Source: Acidobacteriota bacterium (GTDB taxonomy: Bacteria > Acidobacteriota > Polarisedimenticolia > J045). Taken from it: a DNA stretch of 6,794 nucleotides. The DNA lies in the NCBI GenBank assembly GCA_027064265.1, contig JAMOQA010000527.1, forward strand, positions 1 through 6,794, in the 5' to 3' direction. Both the position numbers and the translations under genes were made by a program. Of this stretch, positions 1 to 6,037 are shown piece by piece; within the stretch, counting starts at the first letter, position 1; every line of letters begins with the position of its first letter. Below the pieces are notes generated by a model, which had not been told where the DNA came from, did no database searches, and saw only the letters and a program-made list of their open reading frames with translations.

Positions 1-1
1 C

Positions 2-430
2 ACCACCCGCCCCTTCGAGATCGTCGGCGCCCCCTGGCTCGACCCCCGGGCCCTCGCGGACGCCCTCGCCGCGGAAGCGTTCCCCGGGGTCCGCTTCCGG
101 CCCCTCGCCTTCGTGCCGACGTTCCACAAGCACGCGGGGACGCCCTGCGGCGGAGTGCAGCTCCACGTCTTCGACCGGCGGGCGTTCCGGCCGGTGCTGA
201 CGGGCCTCGCCGTCGTGATCGCCGCCCGGAGGCTCGCCCCGGACCGGTTCGCCTGGCGGACCGAGCCCTACGAGTTCGTCGCCGACCGGCCCGCCTTCGA
301 CCTGCTCGCCGGCACCGACACCTGGCGCCGGGCGATCGAGGAGGGTGCCTCCGCCCGGGAGATCGCCGCCGGGTTCCGGGTCCACGAGGCCGAGCAGCGC
401 TCCCGGATCGCCGAGCTGGGCCTCTACTGA
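2..430 (+). CDS. DUF1343 / NamZ-type exo-beta-N-acetylmuramidase, C-terminal part (5' end outside window)
   Basis: The frame is open from the window edge to TGA at 428-430 and gives the last 142 residues of a protein whose family is usually about 400 residues long. Visible family features are the opening TTRPFEIVGAPW block, FVPTFHKHAGTPCGGVQLHV around residues 37-56, FAWRTEPYEFVADRPAFDLL around 80-100, and a tail ending in GLY. These match the C-terminal domain of DUF1343. Members of this family (NamZ of Bacillus subtilis) remove terminal MurNAc from peptidoglycan fragments during cell-wall recycling. The N-terminal domain, the catalytic residues and any signal peptide lie upstream of the window and cannot be checked. 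A GTG at 113 is internal, since conserved family sequence continues upstream of it. No convincing terminator follows. The family call is firm; the exact substrate is inferred. Confidence 0.88.
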   Translation, partial: TTRPFEIVGAPWLDPRALADALAAEAFPGVRFRPLAFVPTFHKHAGTPCGGVQLHVFDRRAFRPVLTGLAVVIAARRLAPDRFAWRTEPYEFVADRPAFDLLAGTDTWRRAIEEGASAREIAAGFRVHEAEQRSRIAELGLY

Positions 431-490
431 CCGCGCTGCGCCGGCCCCGTCCGCCTTTTTCGGATCTCTTTCGCCTCCTTCGCCCTGACC

Positions 491-521
491 GGATCATGAC
501 AATCGGTCGGCAAGATGATCC
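491..521. repeat. Inverted repeat upstream of fabH, possible operator
   Basis: GGATCAT (491-497) and its exact reverse complement ATGATCC (515-521) flank a 17-nt spacer. A direct repeat CGGTCGGC at 504-511 and 531-538 overlaps the same area. The structure lies 40-70 bp before the fabH start, where a regulator of fatty-acid genes could bind. A 7-bp arm can occur by chance and I recognise no known FapR- or FadR-type consensus. No sigma70-type promoter with good spacing is visible here. Confidence 0.25.
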
Positions 522-560
522 CGATCCGCCCGGTCGGCGGGACGAAGGAGGCGAGACGCG

Positions 561-1589
561 ATGGATTCCACGACTCCCCAGGTGGCGGTGAAGGCCAGGA
601 GGGGCACCATCGTCGGGGCCCGGATCGAGGGGATCGGCGCCGCGGTGCCGGACAACGTGGTGACGAACCACGACCTCGAGCAGCGGATCGACACGTCGGA
701 CGAGTGGATCCGCACCCGCACCGGGATCGTCGAGCGGCGGATCGCGCCGCCCGAGATCGCCTGCTCCGACCTGGCGGCGAAGGCCGCCGAGCGCGCCCTC
801 GAGAACGCCGGGGTCGCCCCCGACGAGATCGACGCGCTGATCCTCGGCACGGCCACGCCGGACACCCCCTTCCCGTCCACCGCCTGCTGGGTCCAGGCGA
901 AGGTCGGCCTCCGGAAGGTGCCGGTCTTCGACATCTCGGCGGCCTGTTCCGGCTTCCTCTACGGCTACATCCTCGCCGACAGCCTGGTGCGCACCGGCAC
1001 CGCCCGGAAGGTGCTGGTGATCGGCGCCGAGGTGCTCTCGAAGATCCTGAACTGGGAGGACCGGACGACCTGCGTCCTCTTCGGCGACGGGGCGGGCGCG
1101 GCGGTGATCGGCCCCCGGGACGAGGGCTCCGGCCTCCTCGCCCACACCTGGGGCGCCGACGGCAACCTGGCCCCCCTGCTCTGGCAGCCCGCGGGCGGGT
1201 CCCGCACGCCGGCGACGGTGGAGACCGTCGAGCAGCGCCTGCACACGATCCACATGAAGGGGAACGAGGTCTACAAGCACGCGGTCAAGGCGATGCAGGG
1301 GGCCGTCCTCGAGGTGATGGAGAAGGCGGGCGTCACCGAGGAGGACATCGACCTCTTCGTCCCCCACCAGGCGAACATCCGGATCATGCAGGCGACCGCG
1401 GAGCGGGCCGGGATTCCCCTCGAGAAGGTCTACCGGACGATCCAGAAGTACGGGAACAGCTCCGCCGCCTCGATCCCGGTCGCCCTCGCCGACGCCGCGG
1501 CCGAGGGAAGGATCAGGAAGGGAGACCTGGTGCTGACCGCCGCCTTCGGGGCCGGTTTCACCTGGGCCGCCGCCCTGTTCCGCTGGTAG
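561..1589 (+). CDS. fabH: Beta-ketoacyl-ACP synthase III (FabH)
   Basis: This 342-residue cytosolic enzyme performs the first condensation of type II fatty-acid synthesis, joining an acyl-CoA primer to malonyl-ACP. The catalytic triad is intact: Cys129 in DISAACSGF, His269 in VPHQANIRI and Asn299 in KYGNSSAAS, matching C112/H244/N274 of E. coli FabH. CoA-site residues Trp49 and Arg53 (DEWIRTRTGI) are present, as is Phe104, aligned with E. coli Phe87 at the primer pocket. The C-terminus AAFGAGFTWAAALFRW is typical. The ATG at 561 follows GAAGGAGG at 544-551. This start gives about 16 residues more than E. coli FabH at the N-terminus; the core begins near residue 17 (IVGARIEGIGAAVP). The gene stands alone, without fabD, fabG, acpP or plsX beside it in the window, and is followed by a hairpin terminator. 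Primer preference (acetyl or branched) cannot be read from sequence. Confidence 0.97.
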   Translation: MDSTTPQVAVKARRGTIVGARIEGIGAAVPDNVVTNHDLEQRIDTSDEWIRTRTGIVERRIAPPEIACSDLAAKAAERALENAGVAPDEIDALILGTATPDTPFPSTACWVQAKVGLRKVPVFDISAACSGFLYGYILADSLVRTGTARKVLVIGAEVLSKILNWEDRTTCVLFGDGAGAAVIGPRDEGSGLLAHTWGADGNLAPLLWQPAGGSRTPATVETVEQRLHTIHMKGNEVYKHAVKAMQGAVLEVMEKAGVTEEDIDLFVPHQANIRIMQATAERAGIPLEKVYRTIQKYGNSSAASIPVALADAAAEGRIRKGDLVLTAAFGAGFTWAAALFRW

Positions 1590-1612
1590 GCCGCCTCCCC
1601 CCGGGGACCTGC

Positions 1613-1638
1613 CGCGCCGCCGGTCCGCCGGCGGCGCG
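1613..1638 (+). terminator. Rho-independent-type terminator hairpin after fabH
   Basis: A perfect 11-bp stem, CGCGCCGCCGG (1613-1623) with CCGGCGGCGCG (1628-1638), closes a 4-nt loop. It starts 24 bp after the fabH stop and is followed by TTTCGTC. The T-tract is short, as is common in very GC-rich genomes. Position and stem quality support a terminator. Confidence 0.7.
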
Positions 1639-1712
1639 TTTCGTCCGGGTGACGAAGCCGGCTCCGCCTCCTTTCGCTCCCGTCCGCAACCTCCGGAGGA
1701 CGCGGATTTTCC

Positions 1713-1740
1713 TTGCACCGGACCGGAACCACGGTATCGT
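1713..1740 (+). promoter_or_regulatory. Putative sigma70-type promoter for the small membrane protein gene
   Basis: TTGCAC (1713-1718) and TATCGT (1735-1740) are separated by 16 bp. They match the bacterial -35 and -10 consensus at 4 of 6 positions each, and a short T-rich stretch precedes them. The promoter lies after the fabH terminator. Transcription would start near 1747, giving a leader of about 120 nt before the ATG at 1869. Confidence 0.5.
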
Positions 1741-1759
1741 CCCCGGCAGGACCGCTTCC

Positions 1760-1844
1760 GTTGGACAGGCGTTCAACGGGAGGGGGCCCGGCCGGGGGGC
1801 CGGGTGCCACGAGGCGGAACGGGCCGCCGGCCACGGGCGGCCCG
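1760..1844 (+). promoter_or_regulatory. Structured 5' leader with three successive hairpins
   Basis: Three stem-loops lie in a row between the predicted transcription start and the SD. H1 pairs GTTGGAC (1760-1766) with GTTCAAC (1771-1777): 7 bp with one G-U pair and loop AGGC. H2 pairs CCCGGCC (1787-1793) with GGCCGGG (1798-1804) around a GGGG loop. H3 pairs CGGGCCGCC (1820-1828) with GGCGGCCCG (1836-1844): a perfect 9 bp with a 7-nt loop. H3 ends 10 nt before the SD at 1855-1862. This could be a cis-acting RNA controlling translation. Chance GC pairing is an alternative, and I recognise no known riboswitch class. Confidence 0.35.
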
Positions 1845-1868
1845 GGACACGTCGAAGGAGGGTTGGGC

Positions 1869-2075
1869 ATGTTCCACCGTCGCCGTCCCCGGAAGGGGAC
1901 CGGGATGCTGGCCATCCTCGGGGGGATGCTGGTCGCGGTCGCGGGGATCTCCGCGGCGATCGCCATGTCGACCCAGCCGCTGGCTCCGGCGATGTTCGGT
2001 GGCGGCGGGGTCCTCGCCGGGCTGGTGCTCGGCCGCTGGGGCGTCCAGCAGATCCTCTGGTTCAGTCACCGCTGA
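1869..2075 (+). CDS. Small two-helix membrane protein, unknown function
   Basis: This codes for 68 residues. The start is the ATG at 1869, preceded by a near-ideal SD, AAGGAGGG at 1855-1862, with 6-nt spacing. Upstream in-frame GTG/TTG-type codons have no such signal and would translate the GC-rich leader. The protein opens with a basic stretch (MFHRRRPRKG), then a hydrophobic segment at about 12-33 (MLAILGGMLVAVAGISAAIAM), a short loop (STQPLAP) and a second glycine-rich hydrophobic segment at about 41-56, ending GVQQILWFSHR. The positive-inside rule suggests both termini face the cytoplasm. I do not recognise a family. It is too short for a four-helix SMR transporter. The gene is monocistronic by context, and its last 10 bp overlap the 3' end of the convergent YihY-family gene. 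Third-position GC and the strong SD support real coding. Confidence 0.72.
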   Translation: MFHRRRPRKGTGMLAILGGMLVAVAGISAAIAMSTQPLAPAMFGGGGVLAGLVLGRWGVQQILWFSHR

Positions 2076-3325
2076 CCCGGGGACGGTTCCCCGTCCCGGA
2101 GCACGTCGGCCACCGGGGTCGCCAGCAGTTCCGCGAGGCGGCCGCGGGCGGCCTCCGTCCAGGCTGCCAGTCCCCCGTCCCAGGGGGTCCGGGCCGGACT
2201 CAGCTCCCCGGGCCCGGGCAGGCCGCACCCGGCCGCGTCGAGCAGCTCACCCATCGGCAGGTCGTCGAGATCCCGGGCGAGGACGAAGCCGCCCCCCTCC
2301 ACCGCCCGGGCGATCTCCCGGTCCTCGAGCAGCGCGAGCAGCTCCTCCACCCGGTCGGGCGGGATCCCCTCCTCCCGGCAGGGATAGGCCTCGACCCGCA
2401 GCACGCCGCCTCTCTTCTGGGCCCGTCGCAGGTGGCCGAGGAGGCGGACCAGCCGGACGAGCCTGCGCTCCGCGCCGCCCCCCTCCTCCGCGCCGGGGAC
2501 GAAGAACGCCAGGGCCGAGGCGACCTCCGCCCCGAGGAGGGCGATGTTCCAGGAGAGGTCCACCCAGATGATGAACAGCGGCACGGTCACCAGCGCGCCG
2601 TAGATCCGCTCGTAGGTCGGCACGTGGACCACCCACCAGGTGAAGCCCTTCTTCGCCACCTCGAAGAGCACGGTCGCGACGATCGCCCCGACCAGGGCGT
2701 GCCGGGGGCGGATCCGCCGCGCCGGCACCACCTGGTAGAGCAGGTAGAACGCGAGGAACGAGCTGGCCCAGGCGACGAGGTCCGCCCAGAGCACGTGGCC
2801 GGGCAGCCGGCCGGTCGCCTCGGCGACCAGGGGCAGGCTCGCCACGTAGGACGTGGCGGCGATCCCCGCCCCGAGGAGCAGCGGCCCCAGGGTGAGCAGC
2901 GCCCAGTAGACGGCGAGCCGGGCCGCCAAGGGCCGGGGGCGGCGCACCCGCCAGATCCGCTGGAAGCTGCGCTCGATGGTGGACATCGCCAGCAGCACGA
3001 TCACGGCGAGGGCGGCGACGCCGGTGATCGTCAGGCGCGCCCCCTTCTCGGCGAACCCCTCGAGCCAGGCCCGCACCGTGTCGCCGGCGGTCGGGACGAA
3101 CTGCCGGAAGACGAACCCCTGCAGCTCGGCGAGCATCTCCCGCCCCGCCGGCACGGCGGAGAGCACGGCGAGGATCACCGCCATCACCGGCACGATGGCG
3201 AGGAGCGAGATGTAGGTCAGCTCCGCCGCCGTCCCCAGGCAGCGATCCTCCCGGAACTTCCCCGCCAGGTGCCGCAGGAAGCTCCAGGTGACGCCCACCC
3301 GTCCACCGAGGTCGATCCGCCGCAT
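2066..3325 (-). CDS. YihY/BrkB (UPF0761) family inner-membrane protein with winged-helix-like C-terminal tail
   Basis: This 419-residue protein belongs to the YihY/virulence factor BrkB family, once misnamed ribonuclease BN, which has no settled biochemical function. Hydrophobic segments lie near residues 33-58, 96-116, 134-158, 180-200, 210-226 and 242-275, giving six helices. Family landmarks are TAAELTYISLLAIVPVMAV (32-50), FEVAKKGFTWW (221-231) and the block IYGALVTVPLFIIWVDLSWN followed by IALLGAEV (241-268). From about 285 a soluble tail follows; RRLVRLVRLLGHLRRAQKRG and PPDRVEELLALLEDREIARAVEGGGFVLARD resemble a winged-helix fold found on some members. The ATG at 3325 gives an N-terminus aligned with E. 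coli YihY. An upstream in-frame ATG at 3385 would sit inside the terminator hairpin and extend the protein by 20 unconserved residues. No SD precedes 3325; a -10-like element lies 8 nt upstream, suggesting leaderless translation. Confidence 0.9.
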   Translation of the reverse strand: MRRIDLGGRVGVTWSFLRHLAGKFREDRCLGTAAELTYISLLAIVPVMAVILAVLSAVPAGREMLAELQGFVFRQFVPTAGDTVRAWLEGFAEKGARLTITGVAALAVIVLLAMSTIERSFQRIWRVRRPRPLAARLAVYWALLTLGPLLLGAGIAATSYVASLPLVAEATGRLPGHVLWADLVAWASSFLAFYLLYQVVPARRIRPRHALVGAIVATVLFEVAKKGFTWWVVHVPTYERIYGALVTVPLFIIWVDLSWNIALLGAEVASALAFFVPGAEEGGGAERRLVRLVRLLGHLRRAQKRGGVLRVEAYPCREEGIPPDRVEELLALLEDREIARAVEGGGFVLARDLDDLPMGELLDAAGCGLPGPGELSPARTPWDGGLAAWTEAARGRLAELLATPVADVLRDGEPSPGQR

Positions 3326-3333
3326 CGGGACAG

Positions 3334-3362
3334 AATCTAGCCCGCGCGGGCCGGAAAGAGAA
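3334..3362 (-). promoter_or_regulatory. Putative promoter of the YihY-family gene, likely leaderless
   Basis: Read on the minus strand, TAGATT (3339-3334) is a -10-like hexamer and TTCTCT (3362-3357) lies 17 bp upstream as a weak -35. Only 8 nt separate the -10 from the ATG at 3325, so transcription would start at or within about two bases of the start codon. The same CTAGAYT motif is found at two other presumed promoters here. The -35 region coincides with the T-rich tail of the preceding terminator. Confidence 0.5.
3340..3351. promoter_or_regulatory. 12-bp perfect palindrome in the YihY promoter spacer, possible operator
   Basis: GCCCGCGCGGGC reads identically on both strands and abuts the -10 hexamer, within the 17-bp spacer between -35 and -10. 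A repressor or spacer-binding activator could act here. It could also be chance in GC-rich DNA. No regulator gene is adjacent. Confidence 0.3.
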
Positions 3363-3391
3363 CCGGGGGTGCGGCGGCGCCGCACCCCCGG
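3363..3391 (-). terminator. Terminator hairpin of the 2-oxoacid oxidoreductase operon
   Basis: A perfect 13-bp stem pairs 3363-3375 (CCGGGGGTGCGGC) with 3379-3391 around a 3-nt loop. It starts 28 nt after the stop codon of the beta-gamma gene. On the minus strand the stem is followed by TTCTCTTT, a fair U-tract. Stem strength, position and tail all fit intrinsic termination of the operon before the next minus-strand gene. Confidence 0.8.
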
Positions 3392-3419
3392 GGGAACGTT
3401 CGCGTGCAGGCAGCGGGCG

Positions 3420-4865
3420 TCAGCCGCGGGCCTTCGTGCCGAACTCCCAGCCGAGCTCGATCGCCTTGCGGTTGAGGTCGACCAGGTGCTTCCGCTTGAT
3501 CAGGGTGTTCAGCGAGGCGAGGGCGGTCTCCTTGCCGATCATCCCGGTGTAGGCGGCGTAGGCGCCGAGGATGATCATGTTCGCCGCCCGCGGGTTGCCG
3601 AGCTCCTTCGCCATGTCGCTGGCGGGGATCTTCAGCACGTCGAGATCGGAGCGGGAGGGCTCCTTCGGCACCATCGAGGTGTTGACGATCAGCAGGCCTC
3701 CCTCGACGAGCTGGGGCTCGAACTTCTCGAGAGAGGGCTGGTTCATCGCGACGACGACGGTCGGCCGGGAGATCAGCGGGGAACCGATCTCGTGGTCGGA
3801 GACGTTGACGTGGCAGTGGGCCGTCCCGCCCCGCATCTCCGGGCCGTAGGACGGGAGCCAGGAGACCTTCCGCCCCTCCATCATGCCGCACTGGGCGAGG
3901 CCGAGGCCGAGCAGCAGCACCCCCTGACCACCGAAACCGGCGACCTTGATCCGCGGGTTCGCGTACTTCGGCTCGACCGGCTGGCTCGGGGAGAAGGTGA
4001 CCTGTCCGGCGGTCGAGATCCTGAGCAGCTCGTGGAGCTTCTCGGCCGGCGGCTCCTCGGGGATCTCGAACGGCTCCGGCTCGCTGTCCGTCTTGTCGAC
4101 GAACACCTCGAGCGGGAAGAACTCGGCCATCTTCTCGAGGATCCACTTGTGGGCGTCCGGCGGGTTCATTCCCCAGCCGGTCGGGCAGGCGGACAGCACC
4201 TCGACGAAGGTGAAGCCCCGCCGCTCCACCTGGGCCTGGAGCGCCTTCCGGACCAGCTTGCGGGTCCGCAGGATGTGCTTCGGGCCGGAGAGGGCACCGC
4301 GGGCGACGTAGACCGGGGCATCGAGCTGGCTGATCAGCTCGCACAGCCGGAGCGGGTTCCCCGCCTTCCGCGGGTCGCGGCCACCCGGGCTGGTCGTCGT
4401 GTGCATCCCCGGGAGGGTGGTCGGCGCCATCTGGCCGCCGGTCATCCCGTAGATCGCGTTGTTGACGAAGAAGACCGCCATGTGCTCGCCGCGGTTCGCC
4501 GCCTGGAGGATCTCGTTCAGGCCGATCGCGGCGAGGTCTCCATCGCCCTGGTAGGAGATCACGATGGAGTGGGGGCGGGCACGCTGGACGCCCGTGCCGA
4601 CCGCCGGGGCCCGCCCGTGGGCGGCCTGGACGTTGCCGGTGTCGAAGTAGTAGTAGGCGAACACCGAGCAGCCGACGGGGCTGATGAAGACCGTCCGGTC
4701 GGCGATCTCCAGGTCCTCGATCGCCTCGGCGATCATCTTGTGCAGCTCGCCGTGACCGCAGCCCGGGCAGTAGTGGGTGACCGTCGGGTCGCCGGACTTC
4801 CGCTCGTACTGCTCGTAGAACGTCTTCGGCTTGCGAAGGTAGGGCTCGTAGACCGGCGCGCTCAC
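3420..4865 (-). CDS. 2-oxoacid:ferredoxin oxidoreductase, beta-gamma fusion (TPP-binding beta domain plus gamma domain)
   Basis: This 481-residue protein joins two subunits that are often separate. Residues 1 to about 255 are the beta subunit. It has HYCPGCGHG with Cys33 and Cys36, Cys66 in SPVGCSVF and Cys227 in SACPTGW, the four-cysteine pattern expected to hold a [4Fe-4S] cluster. The thiamine diphosphate and Mg site is GDGD (107-110) with NN (135-136). Residues about 305-481 are the gamma domain, opening with RIKVAGFGGQGVLLLGLGLA and containing SYGPEMRGGTAHCHV. A Pro/Glu-rich linker (about 255-304) connects them. The GTG start overlaps the alpha stop by 4 bp (GTGA, 4862-4865), has SD AAGGAGGT at 4878-4871, and is supported by the family-like N-terminus. 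No stop or frame change is visible at the junction. The beta part would carry the active site and pass electrons to the ferredoxin subunit. Substrate (branched-chain or other 2-oxoacid) is inferred from alpha. Confidence 0.93.
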   Translation of the reverse strand: MSAPVYEPYLRKPKTFYEQYERKSGDPTVTHYCPGCGHGELHKMIAEAIEDLEIADRTVFISPVGCSVFAYYYFDTGNVQAAHGRAPAVGTGVQRARPHSIVISYQGDGDLAAIGLNEILQAANRGEHMAVFFVNNAIYGMTGGQMAPTTLPGMHTTTSPGGRDPRKAGNPLRLCELISQLDAPVYVARGALSGPKHILRTRKLVRKALQAQVERRGFTFVEVLSACPTGWGMNPPDAHKWILEKMAEFFPLEVFVDKTDSEPEPFEIPEEPPAEKLHELLRISTAGQVTFSPSQPVEPKYANPRIKVAGFGGQGVLLLGLGLAQCGMMEGRKVSWLPSYGPEMRGGTAHCHVNVSDHEIGSPLISRPTVVVAMNQPSLEKFEPQLVEGGLLIVNTSMVPKEPSRSDLDVLKIPASDMAKELGNPRAANMIILGAYAAYTGMIGKETALASLNTLIKRKHLVDLNRKAIELGWEFGTKARG

Positions 4866-5977
4866 AGCACACCTCCTTCCCTGGCCACGCGCTCGATCAC
4901 GTCGAGGCACTCCTCGGTGCTCGGCACGTTGCCGCCCATCCGGCCGTGGAAGTCGACCGGGCGGGAGTCGTGGATCGCGAGGCGCACGTCCTCGAGCATC
5001 TGGCCGTTCGACAGCTCGAAGACGACGAACCGCTCCGCCTGCTTCGCGAGCGCCTCGAGGGTCTTCTTCGGGAAGGGCCAGAGCGTCACCGGCCGGACCA
5101 GGCCGACCGGGATCCCCTTCTCGCGGGCAAGTTCCACCGCGCTGCGAACCACCCGGGAGACGATCCCGAAGGCGACGGCAACGATCTTCGCGTCGTCGAC
5201 GTGGAACACCTGGTAGAGGGCCTCGTTCTCCTCGATCCGCCGGTACTTCTCCTGGAGCTTCCGGTTGTGCTCCTCGAGGTCGTCCGGCTCGAGGAAGATC
5301 GACGAGATGAGGTTCTCGCGGGTCTCGGCGTCGGCCCGGCAGGCCCAGTCGGGCTCCGGGGGCTTCGGCAGCGGGTCGGGGAAGACCACCGGCTCCATCA
5401 TCTGGCCGGTGAACCCGTCGGCGATGACGAAGACCGGCGTCCGGTACTCGAACGCGGTCTCGAACGCCCTCATCGTCAGGTCGCACATCTCCTGGCCGCT
5501 CGAGGGCGCGTAGACCGGGTTCCTGTAGTTCCCGTGCCCGCCGATCTTGACGACCTGGTTGTAGTCGCCCTGCTCGGGCGCGATGTTCCCGAGCCCCGGG
5601 CCGCCGCGCATGATGTCGGCGATCACGCAGGGCAGCTCGGCGCCGGCCAGGTACGACAGCCCTTCCTGCATCAGGCTGATGCCGGGCCCCGAGGAGGCGG
5701 TCATCGCGCGGACGCCCGCCGCGGCGGCACCGTAGAGCATGTTGATCGAGGCGGTCTCGGACTCGGCCTGGAGGAACGTCCCGCCGACCGCCGGGAAGTC
5801 CCGGGCGGCCGTCTCGGCGATCTCGGACGCCGGCGTGATCGGGTAGCCGAAGAAGCAGCGGCACCCCGCGAGGATCGCTCCCTTGACGATCGCCTCGTTC
5901 CCCTTGACCAGCAGGGGGGTCTTCCCCTCGTACCGGGGATCGTCGGGCGGAATCGGTTGATAGATCTGCTCGGCCAT
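4862..5977 (-). CDS. vorB: 2-oxoacid:ferredoxin oxidoreductase alpha subunit, VorB-like
   Basis: This 371-residue subunit supplies the pyrimidine-binding half of the thiamine diphosphate site in enzymes that convert a 2-oxoacid plus CoA to acyl-CoA, CO2 and reduced ferredoxin. Family motifs appear in order: LLVKGNEAIVKGAILAGC (22-39), FFGYPITPASEIAE (42-55), FLQAESETASINMLYGAA (68-85), SSGPGISLMQEGLSYLAGAE (95-114), MRGGPGLGNIAPEQGDYNQ (123-141) and, in the C-terminal domain, VGLVRPVTLWPFP (291-303). The pattern and length most resemble VorB, the alpha subunit of 2-oxoisovalerate (3-methyl-2-oxobutanoate) oxidoreductase. KorA-type 2-oxoglutarate enzymes are close relatives, so the substrate is not certain. 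The ATG at 5977 follows GGAGG at 5989-5985 with 7-nt spacing. The gene sits 60 bp after the ferredoxin gene and overlaps the beta-gamma gene by 4 bp, so the two are probably translationally coupled. Confidence 0.9.
   Translation of the reverse strand: MAEQIYQPIPPDDPRYEGKTPLLVKGNEAIVKGAILAGCRCFFGYPITPASEIAETAARDFPAVGGTFLQAESETASINMLYGAAAAGVRAMTASSGPGISLMQEGLSYLAGAELPCVIADIMRGGPGLGNIAPEQGDYNQVVKIGGHGNYRNPVYAPSSGQEMCDLTMRAFETAFEYRTPVFVIADGFTGQMMEPVVFPDPLPKPPEPDWACRADAETRENLISSIFLEPDDLEEHNRKLQEKYRRIEENEALYQVFHVDDAKIVAVAFGIVSRVVRSAVELAREKGIPVGLVRPVTLWPFPKKTLEALAKQAERFVVFELSNGQMLEDVRLAIHDSRPVDFHGRMGGNVPSTEECLDVIERVAREGGVL
4871..4878 (-). promoter_or_regulatory. Shine-Dalgarno site that fixes the GTG start of the beta-gamma gene
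   Basis: AAGGAGGT on the minus strand lies inside the last codons of the alpha gene and 5 nt before the GTG at 4865. It is a full anti-SD match, so GTG in the GTGA overlap is preferred over any upstream start. The layout favours reinitiation after the alpha stop. Confidence 0.8.
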
Positions 5978-6002
5978 GGATCGACCTCCGTCACGGTCCG
6001 GC

Positions 6003-6019
6003 CGCCGGGCGACCCGGCG
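6003..6019 (-). other. Intercistronic stem-loop between the ferredoxin and alpha genes
   Basis: CGCCGGG (6003-6009) pairs perfectly with CCCGGCG (6013-6019) around a 3-nt loop, in the 60-bp gap of the operon. There is no U-tract in the direction of transcription, so it is not a good terminator. It might affect mRNA stability or the ratio of ferredoxin to alpha. A stem this short is easily found by chance at this GC content. Confidence 0.3.
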
Positions 6020-6037
6020 CCGGCCCCGCGGGATGCG

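Noticed and set aside
450..464. TCCG...CGGA with a T-run after the NamZ-family gene, as a terminator
   Set aside because: The stem is only 4 bp and the T-run is in the loop instead of after the stem.
496..524. ATGACA as a -35 of a fabH promoter
   Set aside because: No acceptable -10 lies 15-19 bp downstream, so the match is probably accidental.
1806..1840. Two ACGR motifs in the leader, suggesting a mini-ykkC (guanidine-II) riboswitch
   Set aside because: GCC-ACGA-GGC (1806-1815) fits a short hairpin, but the second ACGG (1833-1836) is not a tetraloop; it straddles the loop and stem of a 9-bp hairpin. The downstream gene is not a known guanidine-related type.
515..3340. A very long plus-strand open frame running through fabH, the leader and the YihY region
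   Set aside because: It is a by-product of high GC with few stops. Its translation is low-complexity (Arg, Gly, Pro, Asp), shows no family motifs, and overlaps three better-supported genes.
3386..3419. Extending the YihY-family gene upstream to the ATG at 3385
   Set aside because: The extra 20 residues are not conserved-looking and their codons overlap the operon terminator and the promoter; ATG at 3325 fits the family N-terminus.
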